A stretch of 64,000 bases of DNA from UMGS902 sp045538895 (GCA_045538895.1 JAZQEH010000028.1:1-64000); one strand, 5' to 3'. Counted from the first letter of the stretch, positions 43,913 through 52,344 are shown. The notes: generated by a model from the sequence alone, not told the origin. Numbers and translations are program-made.

Positions 43913-43945
43913 AGTATACCAGAAAGTGGTTACAGTTACGGTTAC
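43913..43945 (-). promoter_or_regulatory. Promoter with GTTAC direct repeats
   Basis: Minus-strand TATACT (43913-43918). The -35 zone has no consensus box but is covered by three GTTAC units at 43929-43933, 43935-43939 and 43941-43945 (period 6). Direct repeats replacing a -35 box are typical of activator sites; the SARP-type protein at 33629 is one candidate. Confidence 0.5.
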
Positions 43946-44308
43946 ATTTGCAACCTTTTCTTTCATTTTTTTGAGTTTTTTTGTAACCGAGGAAAATATA
44001 CAAAACACGGCATAGCAACTAATGTTGCTATGCCGCAGCCTGATGACTTTGTCATCAGGCTGACCAGATGGTGAGAAACACAGGCAGATTTTGGATTTTT
44101 GTTTCGTCGACGTACAGGTGTACGGTAGAGGCAAAAATCCCAAAAAGCAAGTAACGGCAAGGGCTTTTTTTATGCCCTTGCCGCATTTTGTTTTTAATAC
44201 AAAGAGGAAAGCTATTTGTTCTTATTCCCTTTGCTCTTATTATTACTTGCGGTCTGACGTGTTTGTCAGCACTCTGAGGCATAGCAACTAATGTTGCTAT
44301 GCCGTATT
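43946..44308. other. Non-coding multi-hairpin region flanked by an identical 27-bp hairpin
   Basis: No gene supported here. An identical 27-base palindrome (GGCATAGCAAC, loop TAATG-type, GTTGCTATGCCG) stands at 44009-44035 and 44278-44304, same orientation. Between them are a perfect 12-bp stem with TTT loop (44036-44062), a long TTTTGGATTTTTG/CAAAAATCCCAAAA stem (44089-44101 with 44132-44145) enclosing a CGTAC/GTACG stem (44111-44124), and a 10-bp stem CGGCAAGGGC/GCCCTTGCCG (44155-44183) with a T-rich tail. The copy at 44278 probably ends the diguanylate cyclase transcript. The rest may be a structured RNA or a mobile intergenic repeat. Confidence 0.6.
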
Positions 44309-45649
44309 TTAGTCAGATACAAACACAAATCTGTGCTTCCCTGCACGCTTTGCACGGTAAAGTGCGTTGTCAGCCATTTCGTAAAGTTCCTCAAGAGAAG
44401 TTGAATCAACGCCGAAAAGGCTGATGCCTACGCTGCCCGATACCCCCTTAACCGGAAGAGTATCGCACACGCTTTGCATAGCATCTATCAATGCTTTTGC
44501 CTTTTCAGCGATAATCTCCTTGGTAGGTGCATACTTCATAAGCACCAAAAACTCGTCACCGCCGACTCTGCCCACCAAATCACTGTCACGGAAGCAGCCG
44601 CTTATCCCCTTTGCAAGCTTTGCCAGAAATTTATCGCCTGCAACATGACCGCACGTATCATTAACAAGCTTAAAGTTATCAACGTCAATCATAAACAGTG
44701 CGTGAACATCCGATGCGCCGCTACCGTCAAAAAAGCGTTTTGCATATCGCATGGTAGCAGAACGGTTAAGAATACCCGTAAGCTCGTCACGCTCTGCCGC
44801 ATGCATAAGTCGGTTTTCTTCCTCTTTTTTCTCATTTATATCACGTGAAATGATTACCGCACATAAATGATTGTCAAAAGGATTGGTTATAAACTTCATT
44901 TCATCGCGAACCCAGCGGTTTTTGCCGTCATTAAAGCGACGCAGATACTCCATTGACAAATCACGTTTTCCGCTTTCGTATACTGCACGAAGCGAAGCCG
45001 GTGTAAACGAATGATAAAAGGTATACGTTGGACCTTTTTCATCAACAATACCGTCAGCAGCTTTGGAAACGAATATTTCCATATTCTCATGCTCGCTTAT
45101 GCAAACGCCGTTTACCTCCTGACGGTGCTCGGATATGATTCTCCAATCGACAATATCAATAAGCATTGAAAAATACGTGTCCTCGGGAAGCGTAAACATG
45201 TATGCCATTTCCCTGTCATAATTCTGTGCAGCAATCATATCCGCAGTAATATCACGGCTGAAGCCTGCGATACCGATAATCCCGCCATTTGAGTCACGCA
45301 ATATATACTTTGAGGTGGATGCATATCTCGGCTGACCGTTTGCATCATCGGCAAGCGGCTCAATATAATTGAGTTTATCCTCGCCGAGAGCCATAAGCTT
45401 TTTGTCATCCTCTACGTATCGGTGTGCAAGCTCATAGCTGCCCATTATATCAAAATCGGTAAAGCCGACAATTTCATCCACGTTGCTTTTTCCAAGCATC
45501 TGTGCAAACGGTAAATTTGCTGCGTGATATACCAAATTCTTATCCTTGATAAATATCATATTAGGAGTATTATCAAGTATATTCTGAAAAGCGTTCAGCA
45601 TAAGACGTGCTTGCTCTTCATTTTTAATAATAGCCTCTATATCCTTCAT
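44309..45649 (-). CDS. PAS-GGDEF diguanylate cyclase
   Basis: 446 residues: PAS domain at about 20-135 (NMIFIKDKNLVYHAANLPFA; GIAGFSRDITADMIA), a second PAS-like region about 150-275 (FHSFTPASLRAV replaced here by FYHSFTPASLRAV), and a GGDEF domain 285-446. The active site GGDEF is intact at 363-367, and the inhibitory I-site RDSD is at 354-357 with the right five-residue spacing. Predicted to make c-di-GMP from GTP with product inhibition. Soluble. Starts 3 bases after the HD-GYP gene. Confidence 0.93.
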   Translation of the reverse strand: MKDIEAIIKNEEQARLMLNAFQNILDNTPNMIFIKDKNLVYHAANLPFAQMLGKSNVDEIVGFTDFDIMGSYELAHRYVEDDKKLMALGEDKLNYIEPLADDANGQPRYASTSKYILRDSNGGIIGIAGFSRDITADMIAAQNYDREMAYMFTLPEDTYFSMLIDIVDWRIISEHRQEVNGVCISEHENMEIFVSKAADGIVDEKGPTYTFYHSFTPASLRAVYESGKRDLSMEYLRRFNDGKNRWVRDEMKFITNPFDNHLCAVIISRDINEKKEEENRLMHAAERDELTGILNRSATMRYAKRFFDGSGASDVHALFMIDVDNFKLVNDTCGHVAGDKFLAKLAKGISGCFRDSDLVGRVGGDEFLVLMKYAPTKEIIAEKAKALIDAMQSVCDTLPVKGVSGSVGISLFGVDSTSLEELYEMADNALYRAKRAGKHRFVFVSD

Positions 45650-45652
45650 AGC

Positions 45653-46705
45653 CTATACCTCTGCATGCGGCTCCATAAACCCGTCAAGCGAGCTTGCCGC
45701 TTTAAAAGCCTCCATAACCTTTGGGTTAAACACACCGCACTCATTATCAAGTATCATTTTCACAGCAGTGTCGTGAGTGTATGATTCCTTATATACCCGT
45801 TTTGAAGTAAGTGCATCGTATACGTCAGCGACACCTGCAATCTGTGCCCAAATAGGAATATCGTCGCCGGAAAGCCCCTCTGGATATCCGCCTCCGTCAA
45901 AACGCTCATGGTGATAACGGCAAATATCATACGCATATCTGTATATTCCCTTATCAAGCATATCGGGAACTCTCTGCAAAAGCTCGCTTCCCCGAACAGT
46001 ATGCTCCTGTATGGTTCTGAACTCCTCTGCGGTAAGCTTGCCCGGTTTATTGAGTATCGTATCGGGAATCGCAATTTTGCCTATATCGTGCAGTACTGCT
46101 GCCGAAGCGATTTTGTCTATCTCGTCAAGAGGTAACCGATACTCAGGGAACATAGAGCATAACTGAAGCATCAATTTTTTGGTATATGCACATATACGCT
46201 TTACATGCTCGCCCGATTCGCAATCTCTGAACTCAATAGCCGTTGCCAGAACGCTGAGCATGCCGTGCATAAGCTCCTGTAAATGGCTGTTCTGTTCTCT
46301 CACGGTGTCCTCGAGCTTGTGTCGGTAGGTGAACAGTTCTATCATGCTATGAACACGGAACTCTAAAAAGTGGTCACGGAACGGCTTGCTGATAAGGTCA
46401 ACCGCACCGAATACGTATCCCCGACGGACAAACTCATCGTCTGCATCCTCTGCCGTAAGAAAAAACGGCAACAATGCAGTCAATCCGCTTTCTTTTGCCT
46501 TGCGTAAAAGCTCAATGCCATCCATATCCGGCAAATGCTCTGCCAACAGTACTGCTGAAATATCTGTTTTTCCCTCAAAAAGCGAAAGTGCTTCTTTGCC
46601 GCAATCGGCAATTATAATACTATACCTTTCGGAAAACAGGCTTGCAAGTTTTTTGCGGTCTGCCGAGTTTGAATTAACAATTAGAATCGTCCCCAATTTC
46701 TTCAT
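45653..46705 (-). CDS. HD-GYP phosphodiesterase with degenerate receiver domain
   Basis: 350 residues. Residues 1-125 have a response-regulator fold, but the phospho-acceptor position is Ala55 (VLLAEHLPDMDG) and the acidic pair is replaced by NSN, so it should not be phosphorylated. Residues 145-340 are an HD-GYP domain with HD at 206-207, HH at 265-266 and GYP at 273-275, all metal-site residues present. Predicted to degrade c-di-GMP. ATG at 46705 is chosen (GGAAGGA upstream) over an in-frame TTG six codons earlier. First gene of the c-di-GMP operon. Confidence 0.92.
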   Translation of the reverse strand: MKKLGTILIVNSNSADRKKLASLFSERYSIIIADCGKEALSLFEGKTDISAVLLAEHLPDMDGIELLRKAKESGLTALLPFFLTAEDADDEFVRRGYVFGAVDLISKPFRDHFLEFRVHSMIELFTYRHKLEDTVREQNSHLQELMHGMLSVLATAIEFRDCESGEHVKRICAYTKKLMLQLCSMFPEYRLPLDEIDKIASAAVLHDIGKIAIPDTILNKPGKLTAEEFRTIQEHTVRGSELLQRVPDMLDKGIYRYAYDICRYHHERFDGGGYPEGLSGDDIPIWAQIAGVADVYDALTSKRVYKESYTHDTAVKMILDNECGVFNPKVMEAFKAASSLDGFMEPHAEV

Positions 46706-46738
46706 GGTACGCGGTCCTTCCAAGTAATTTCATACTTA

Positions 46739-46767
46739 ATTTTAGCACAAATACAAACCGCAGTCAA
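46739..46767 (-). promoter_or_regulatory. Sigma-A promoter of the HD-GYP/GGDEF operon
   Basis: Minus-strand TTGACT (46762-46767), 17-base spacer, TAAAAT (46739-46744). It starts within the T-tract of the preceding terminator. Confidence 0.8.
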
Positions 46768-46770
46768 CAA

Positions 46771-46802
46771 AAAAGGGTTAAAGCATACGCTTTAACCCTT
46801 TT
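46771..46802 (-). terminator. Rho-independent terminator of the OB-fold lipoprotein gene
   Basis: A 14-bp perfect inverted repeat (46771-46784 with 46789-46802), loop ATAC, followed on the minus strand by TTTTTTG counting the arm's end. Confidence 0.88.
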
Positions 46803-46805
46803 AAA

Positions 46806-47576
46806 TTACTGTGCTGCCGCTACTGCAGTGATGTGAGTGTTAACACCCTCGTACCAGTAAATAAAGCCTGTTACGTCAACAACGTCGCCTGCCTTAAGTG
46901 CAGAAACTGCTGCGTAAACTTCGGTTTCGGGACCGGTGAGGTAACGCTCTACGCAGAAGGAGTAAGAAGCTCCGCCAAGACCGAGAGTAACATAAATGTC
47001 ATCGCCGGGCTCGCCGTTCTTGAACTCGATTGCTTCAACAGTCATGCCCTTGAAAACAGCAAGCTTGTTCTGGTGGTTGATAAGCTCCTCGGTGCCGAGA
47101 AGTGCGGTTGCATCCATAGGCTCTGCAATAAAGGTATCTGCACCTTCAACAAACTCGAAAGTAGCGTCCATAACCTCAACTTCGCCTGCCCATGCACCCT
47201 TGTAACCGGTTACTCTGATTTTAGTACCGGGAACAAGCTTTGCAGCATCTTCTTCGGAACATGCCATTTCATAGAGGAAATAAGCACCGTCTGCATCCTG
47301 TGCATAAACGGTAATCTTGTTGTCCCACCAGCTTTGGGTTGCCTGAACGTAAGCCTCGATAACAACCTCGGCATCCATCTCTGCCGCTGCATATTCAGCA
47401 TAGGTCATTACCTTTGCAGTAACCTCTTCGGTAACTACTGCTTCGGTGGTAACAGCCTCGGTTACAACTGCTTCAGTAGTAGTAACTGCTTCGGTTGTTT
47501 CAACAACTTCTGCTTCGCATGCTGCAAAAGCAAATACAAGTGTAAGTGCCATAAGCATTGCAATAATCTTTTTCAT
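46806..47576 (-). CDS. Lipoprotein with Thr/Glu/Val linker and OB-fold-like domains
   Basis: 256 residues; lipobox before Cys20 (VFAFAAC), then a linker of EAVTTTEAVVTEA type, then two beta-barrel-like halves: VVIEAYVQATQSWWDNKITVYAQDADGAYFLYEMAC...GTKIRVTGYKGAWAGEVEV, and AVFKGMTVEA...SALKAGDVVDVTGFIYWYEG. The G-x-x-V-x-V-x-G pattern resembles bacterial OB-fold/DUF4493-type domains. Monocistronic with its own promoter and terminator. Function unknown. Confidence 0.7.
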   Translation of the reverse strand: MKKIIAMLMALTLVFAFAACEAEVVETTEAVTTTEAVVTEAVTTEAVVTEEVTAKVMTYAEYAAAEMDAEVVIEAYVQATQSWWDNKITVYAQDADGAYFLYEMACSEEDAAKLVPGTKIRVTGYKGAWAGEVEVMDATFEFVEGADTFIAEPMDATALLGTEELINHQNKLAVFKGMTVEAIEFKNGEPGDDIYVTLGLGGASYSFCVERYLTGPETEVYAAVSALKAGDVVDVTGFIYWYEGVNTHITAVAAAQ

Positions 47577-47614
47577 TTTTCTAAATCTCCTTATGTAAAA
47601 ATTACATTGTAATT

Positions 47615-47642
47615 ATTATACAACTTTTAACGGTCAAGTCAA
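47615..47642 (-). promoter_or_regulatory. Sigma-A promoter of the OB-fold lipoprotein gene
   Basis: Minus-strand TTGACT (47637-47642), 16-base spacer, TATAAT (47615-47620). AAGGAGA ribosome site precedes the ATG at 47576. Confidence 0.75.
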
Positions 47643-47651
47643 GTACTAATG

Positions 47652-49220
47652 TCAATTTTTTGCTTTTTTGACAATACTTTTAATAAAGTATACACCTATC
47701 AATACCCACGCCAGAGCAAGAGAAGTTAAAAGCACGGTTGCAGCCGCTGGCAGCTTGTCAAACTCAAGCCTTACCTTTTGGTCAAGGCGATAAAGCATGC
47801 TGACGTTTTCATACAGTTCGTCAATATACGCATCATCAACCGCCTTTTTGCGGTATGCCGCCTTTGTCACATCGTTAATCATCGTACCGGCGGCATCACG
47901 AAGCGAAGCGGAACCGTTGAATACAGGCGTTACAAAGGTATTGTCTGTATTTTCAAGCAAAAGCTCGGCAGCATCAATTTTAACGTTGTAATAGGTGGTA
48001 TTGTCCTCACCTTTTCTCGAAAGATAATCGGTGTACTCCTGCGACTCATGTGCCTTTGAGGTTACAGGCAAATATCCTTCTGTGGAGGAATATGCGATCT
48101 GCACCTCGTTTGTCAGCAAATACTGAACAAACAACCATGAAGCAAGCACCTCGCCTGCATCATCCTTATTGAATATACAAACCGAAGGCCCTTGCGAAAT
48201 CATCTGTATGTTTTCGGTGTCGAACTGCGGCACAGTCATTACTGCGGTTTCAAATTTTGCAAGCTTATCCTCGCTGATATCAACAAGCGGAGCCTCGGCA
48301 CCCATCCACGTAGCACCTGCGGTTGAGTCCACCGCAAAAATACATTCGCCTGCGTTTAAAAGATTTGCGGGATATCCCGAACGCTCAAACGTAGAAAAGG
48401 CACCGCTCTTTGCGTTTTCGTATATCTTAAGAAGCAGTTCTCTTGTGGTATCGTTGAAAATACGCACATCACCGTATTTGCTTGAATACTCGCCGCCGCT
48501 CTGCTTAAGCAGCTGTATCATCATGTTGTCGGTTGATTTGTATACAAACGGAATCATGACGTCTGAGCCGTTCACCTTGTATTTGCCGTTTGCATCCTTT
48601 GCGAGTGCGGCATTGGAAACTTCCCACACAAAGTCCCACGTAAGCACGTCGGGCAAGGTGTAGCCAAGCTTTTCAACATAGGTTTTGTTGACATAGCATG
48701 CCTCGGTTGAACGCATAAACGGCATTGCATAATAGTGACCGTCGATGATACATTCATTCATAAACGATGGAATCAACTCGTCACGGCTTGGAGCATCAAA
48801 CCTAATCTCGCTGCCCGATAGACCGTAGCGTGAGTCGCTCATGAGTTCATCAAGTGCAACAATTACATTGTCGCCCTGCATATACTCTGCAACGTGGTCG
48901 GGATATGTGATACAAACATTTGGTGTTGTATTTGTTGCAAGGTTTGTAAGCACATCGTTTCGTATCATACCGTAATCGGTATACGAAGAAAGCGTTACCT
49001 TGATATTGGGGTAAATCTTTTCAAAGTCCTCAACAGCTTTAGCGTATATGGCACGCTGGTTCTCGTTGTTTTCGTTCTTTGCCCAGAAAGTTATCTCATA
49101 CTGTTTTTCGGTGTCAAAATCATCGGGAATTTCAAACAGCTCATGTTCCACCCTACCGTGGCAACCAAAAAGACAAAGCACAGTACACGCAAGCACAAGG
49201 CATAAAATAAACTTTCTCAT
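47652..49220 (-). CDS. CUT1 sugar ABC transporter substrate-binding lipoprotein with C-terminal membrane helix
   Basis: 522 residues; lipobox before Cys20 (CLFGC). Family 1 extracellular binding-protein fold: YEITFWAKNENNENQRAIYAK, DFEKIYPNIKVTLSSYTDYG, PNVCITYPDHVAEYM, and the later QGPSVCIFNKDDAGEVLASWLFVQYL. Unusually it ends with a second hydrophobic segment, AATVLLTSLALAWVLIGVYFI, and a Lys-rich tail, so both ends sit in the membrane. Last gene of the ABC operon, starting in an ATGA overlap with the permease stop. Confidence 0.9.
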   Translation of the reverse strand: MRKFILCLVLACTVLCLFGCHGRVEHELFEIPDDFDTEKQYEITFWAKNENNENQRAIYAKAVEDFEKIYPNIKVTLSSYTDYGMIRNDVLTNLATNTTPNVCITYPDHVAEYMQGDNVIVALDELMSDSRYGLSGSEIRFDAPSRDELIPSFMNECIIDGHYYAMPFMRSTEACYVNKTYVEKLGYTLPDVLTWDFVWEVSNAALAKDANGKYKVNGSDVMIPFVYKSTDNMMIQLLKQSGGEYSSKYGDVRIFNDTTRELLLKIYENAKSGAFSTFERSGYPANLLNAGECIFAVDSTAGATWMGAEAPLVDISEDKLAKFETAVMTVPQFDTENIQMISQGPSVCIFNKDDAGEVLASWLFVQYLLTNEVQIAYSSTEGYLPVTSKAHESQEYTDYLSRKGEDNTTYYNVKIDAAELLLENTDNTFVTPVFNGSASLRDAAGTMINDVTKAAYRKKAVDDAYIDELYENVSMLYRLDQKVRLEFDKLPAAATVLLTSLALAWVLIGVYFIKSIVKKAKN

Positions 49221-50050
49221 CCCTTTGTACCTCCCCTGACAACACCTGCCATAATCTTTTTGCGGAAGATAAGGAACACCACTATAAGCGGCAGCGAGAT
49301 TACTACAACCGCCGCCATCATTGCAGGGATGTTTTCACGTCCGAATCCGCTCTCTCTTATCTCCTGAATACCGTTTGAAACAAGATAATACGCTTCGTTA
49401 TCGGTAATAAGACGGGGCCAGATGTAGGAATTCCAGCACTCAATAACCTTTAAAATCGTAACGGTTACGATAGTCGGGCGGCACATCGGTATCATCACAC
49501 GGAACAGATATTTTATGTCCGAGGTGCCGTCAACCTTTGCAGCATAGTAAAGATTGTCAGGTATCTGCGAAAAGTTTTCTTTTAATAAATAAATGTAGAA
49601 AACCGATGTCACCGAGGGAAGAATAAGCCCCATAAAGGTGTTACGCAAATCGAGATTTGTAATTGTAACATAGTTTGTAATAATTACAAGCTCGCTCGGT
49701 ATCATCATAAGCGAAAGAAAAAGCGTGAAAAGAATGTCCTTGCCCTTAAAATTAAGGCGTGCAAATGCAAATGCCGCAGGCACGATGACCACAAGCATAC
49801 ACGCCGTTGTTGCCACCGTGAAAATAATGGTGTTCAAAAAATAATCGGCAAGCGGTACTGCGGTAAAAGCCTCCTTGTAATTGTCAAGTGTCGGAGATGC
49901 TACGATAAGCTGCGGAACACGCTCGGCATTGTATGAACCAAAGCTTTTAAGCGATGTAATTACCATGAAGTAAAACGGGAAAAGTACGGCTATTGCCCAT
50001 ACGGACAGCAAAATGTAAACTATAATTTTTGAAATACTGATTTTTTTCAT
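49217..50050 (-). CDS. CUT1 sugar ABC transporter permease, MalG type
   Basis: 277 residues, six helices. The EAA loop that docks on the ATPase is YYAAKVDGTSDIKYLFRVMIP. Starts SISKIIVYILLSVWAIAVLFPFYFMVITSLK, as usual for MalG/UgpE. ATG at 50050 has GAGGTG six bases upstream; a GTG three codons earlier lacks a site. Ten bases after the other permease gene. Confidence 0.92.
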   Translation of the reverse strand: MKKISISKIIVYILLSVWAIAVLFPFYFMVITSLKSFGSYNAERVPQLIVASPTLDNYKEAFTAVPLADYFLNTIIFTVATTACMLVVIVPAAFAFARLNFKGKDILFTLFLSLMMIPSELVIITNYVTITNLDLRNTFMGLILPSVTSVFYIYLLKENFSQIPDNLYYAAKVDGTSDIKYLFRVMIPMCRPTIVTVTILKVIECWNSYIWPRLITDNEAYYLVSNGIQEIRESGFGRENIPAMMAAVVVISLPLIVVFLIFRKKIMAGVVRGGTKG

Positions 50051-50060
50051 CGCCGCCACC

Positions 50061-50951
50061 TCAATAATGAACGTGCTTTTTGCTGACTATCAGGTTTATG
50101 CACGTTATGGTCAGCACTATTGCAAAAAGTATTATCGCTGCTGCGGATGCATATGAGGGATATCCGCCACCGTTTGAGTAGAGCATGTCATACACATAGC
50201 CGACTATCGTGTTCATTCCGGCAACGTTCAGATTTGTTCCGAAAAGAGCAACCGCATCGCTATATGCCTTGAAAGCACCGATAAAGCCTGTGATTATCAG
50301 GTAAAAGAGCATCGGCGAAATCATCGGCAGAGTAATTTTGGTGAATATACGGAATTTTGAAGTACCGTCTACCTTTGCGGCGTTATAATAATCCTGATTT
50401 ACCGATGCAAGTGCACTTGTAAGCACCAGAATCTTAAACGGCATTACTACCCACACCGTATAAAGGCACAGTACAAACATTTTTGCAGCATATGAGCCGT
50501 CGATAAAATCTATGGCTGTACCGCCGAGGAGCGTTATTATACCGTTGACAAAACCGTCGGTATACGGTGTCTTTTTGAACAGTATCATAAAAACAAGTCC
50601 GACTGCCAGCGTATTTGTAACGTACGGCAAAAAATACACGGTCTGATAAAGTTCACGAAGCGGCTTTATCGAAGCAAGCCCCATTGAAATAAGAAGTGAA
50701 AGGGCTGTTGAAAGCGGTACTGTTATAAGAACCAGAATAAACGTATTCTGCAATGCCTGTAAAAAATACGGGTCATGCAACACATAGGAATAATTATATG
50801 TGCCTATACCTAAACTTGTCTGCGATGCAAAGTTGTACCCCTCCTCAACAGAGTAAATAAACACGTCAACAAGGGGATACACAAGGAAAATACCAAGGAA
50901 AAGTATCGCAGGCAAAAGATACAGCCACGCTTTATAGCTTTGCTTATCCAT
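50061..50951 (-). CDS. CUT1 sugar ABC transporter permease, MalF type
   Basis: 296 residues, six helices (AWLYLLPAILFLGIFLVYPLV at the start). EAA loop YYNAAKVDGTSKFRIFTKITLP. The start at 50951 has GGGAGG upstream and overlaps the ATPase gene end by 8 bases; the ribosome site is inside that gene's last codons. Confidence 0.92.
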   Translation of the reverse strand: MDKQSYKAWLYLLPAILFLGIFLVYPLVDVFIYSVEEGYNFASQTSLGIGTYNYSYVLHDPYFLQALQNTFILVLITVPLSTALSLLISMGLASIKPLRELYQTVYFLPYVTNTLAVGLVFMILFKKTPYTDGFVNGIITLLGGTAIDFIDGSYAAKMFVLCLYTVWVVMPFKILVLTSALASVNQDYYNAAKVDGTSKFRIFTKITLPMISPMLFYLIITGFIGAFKAYSDAVALFGTNLNVAGMNTIVGYVYDMLYSNGGGYPSYASAAAIILFAIVLTITCINLIVSKKHVHY

Positions 50952-52047
50952 TTTTGCCTCCCATAACAATTCGCTCCTCGGTTTCTTTATCGTAAATATC
51001 AAGCTTACTCGGCTTTACCGAAAATCTGACCGCCGCAGAAGCGATATTTACATTTGAATCAGAGCCAACTATCGCACGGACGGTGGCATGAGCGTTATCG
51101 TTTTTGGCAACTACGCTGATATCCCTGCCCATTACCTCAACACGGTCAAGTTTGCAAGTGAGCGGACCGTTTTCGTCAAGAACAAAGCCCTCGGGACGGA
51201 TACCGACGTAAACTTCTCTGTCGCTTACGCCTTTGGCATCCATTATGTAATCTTCGCCAATGTAAAGTTTTTCGCCATTAACAAATCCGTTGAACACGTT
51301 AATAGGCGGTGTGCCGAGGAATTTTGCAACAAAGAGGTTGCAAGGGTCATCGTATACCTCCTGCGGTTTGCCTACCTGCTGAATAACGCCGTCACGCATA
51401 ACCACGATAATGTCGGAAATGCTCATTGCTTCTTCCTGGTCATGCGTTACAAACACGGTGGTGATACCCGTTTCATTCTGAATTCGTCTTATCTCCTCGC
51501 GGGTCTGCAAACGAAGACGTGCGTCAAGGTTTGAAAGAGGCTCATCAAGCAAAAGCACACGGGGCATCTTCACAAGTGCACGTGCAATGGCAACTCTCTG
51601 TTGCTGACCACCCGAAAGTTCGCTCGGCTTTCTGTCCATAAGTGTATCAATCTGTACAAGCTTGGCAATTTCAAATGCTTTTTCACGCATCTGTGCTTTA
51701 GTAAGCTTTTCCTTGCCCTTAAGATTCTGCAATGGGAAAATAATGTTCTGCAAAACCGTAAGATGCGGATAAAGTGCGTAGTTCTGGAACACAAGTCCGA
51801 CTCCGCGTTTTTCCGGTTCAAGGTCGGTAACATCGTCATCACCGAAAAAGATTCTGCCGCTTGTAGGCTTCTGCAAGCCACAGATGAGATTGAGTGCGGT
51901 ACTCTTTCCGCAACCGGAGGGGCCGAGCAAACCGATAAGCTTACCGTCCGGAAACTCAAAATTAAAATTATTTACCGCAATTACCTCGCCGCCTTTTTTA
52001 TTACGCGACGGAAACTTTTTGGTTAAATTCTCAAGTACAACTTTCAT
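50944..52047 (-). CDS. MalK/UgpC/MsmK-type ABC ATPase
   Basis: 367 residues. Walker A GPSGCGKST, Q-loop, signature LSGGQQQR, Walker B LLLDEPLSNLDA, switch His in VFVTHDQEEAMSI, then the regulatory OB-like C-terminal domain (VYVGIRPEGFVL) that is typical of sugar transporters. Unusual gene order: the ATPase is first, the binding protein last. Its own promoter lies at 52087-52115. The imported sugar cannot be told. Confidence 0.95.
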   Translation of the reverse strand: MKVVLENLTKKFPSRNKKGGEVIAVNNFNFEFPDGKLIGLLGPSGCGKSTALNLICGLQKPTSGRIFFGDDDVTDLEPEKRGVGLVFQNYALYPHLTVLQNIIFPLQNLKGKEKLTKAQMREKAFEIAKLVQIDTLMDRKPSELSGGQQQRVAIARALVKMPRVLLLDEPLSNLDARLRLQTREEIRRIQNETGITTVFVTHDQEEAMSISDIIVVMRDGVIQQVGKPQEVYDDPCNLFVAKFLGTPPINVFNGFVNGEKLYIGEDYIMDAKGVSDREVYVGIRPEGFVLDENGPLTCKLDRVEVMGRDISVVAKNDNAHATVRAIVGSDSNVNIASAAVRFSVKPSKLDIYDKETEERIVMGGKNG

Positions 52048-52086
52048 TTTGTTTTCCTTTTAAATGCAAATTGTTTTTTTGCCTAT

Positions 52087-52115
52087 ATTATACCGCTTTA
52101 TACATTATTTTTCAA
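52087..52115 (-). promoter_or_regulatory. Sigma-A promoter of the sugar ABC operon
   Basis: Minus-strand TTGAAA (52110-52115), 17-base spacer, TATAAT (52087-52092). Confidence 0.82.
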
Positions 52116-52134
52116 GAATAATATAAATTAATGT

Positions 52135-52299
52135 AATAAGATAAATTATTGTTTATGGAATGGTGACGTACCAACCGTGGTAGGGGACGGCGCCTTCGAC
52201 GTCCCGCATTAACAAAGACGAAACGGGATGTCCAGGGGGCCATCCCCTACCGGTTTGTGGTTTCCCATTTGCTCTCATAAACAATTAATTTATCTTATT
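52135..52299. mobile_element. 165-bp palindromic MITE-like element
   Basis: Terminal inverted repeats of 23-24 bases (52135-52158 with 52276-52299; AATAAGATAAATTA(A)TTGTTTATG, one-base indel) enclose GC-rich nested palindromes (GTAGGGGA...CGTCCCG with CGGGATG...CATCCCCTAC). No ORF. The composition differs sharply from the AT-rich surroundings. No clear target-site duplication. It lies between two divergent promoters. Confidence 0.75.
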
Positions 52300-52326
52300 G
52301 CCATTCGGTATCATCGGTGTTATAAT
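52298..52326 (+). promoter_or_regulatory. Sigma-A promoter of the MATE gene
   Basis: TTGCCA (52298-52303), 17-base spacer, TATAAT (52321-52326). The first two bases of the -35 box belong to the right end of the palindromic element. Start near 52333, leaving a leader of about 12 bases with GAGGTGA. Confidence 0.83.
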
Positions 52327-52344
52327 AGACATGAGGTGATTCCT

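Noticed and set aside
43898..44291. Several short overlapping frames on both strands in the multi-hairpin region
   Set aside because: They cross strong palindromes, lack ribosome sites and have no recognisable protein features.
52228..52344. Longer N-terminus for the MATE protein
   Set aside because: The extra codons lie in the palindromic element and upstream of the promoter's start point; the TTG at 52345 has the ribosome site.
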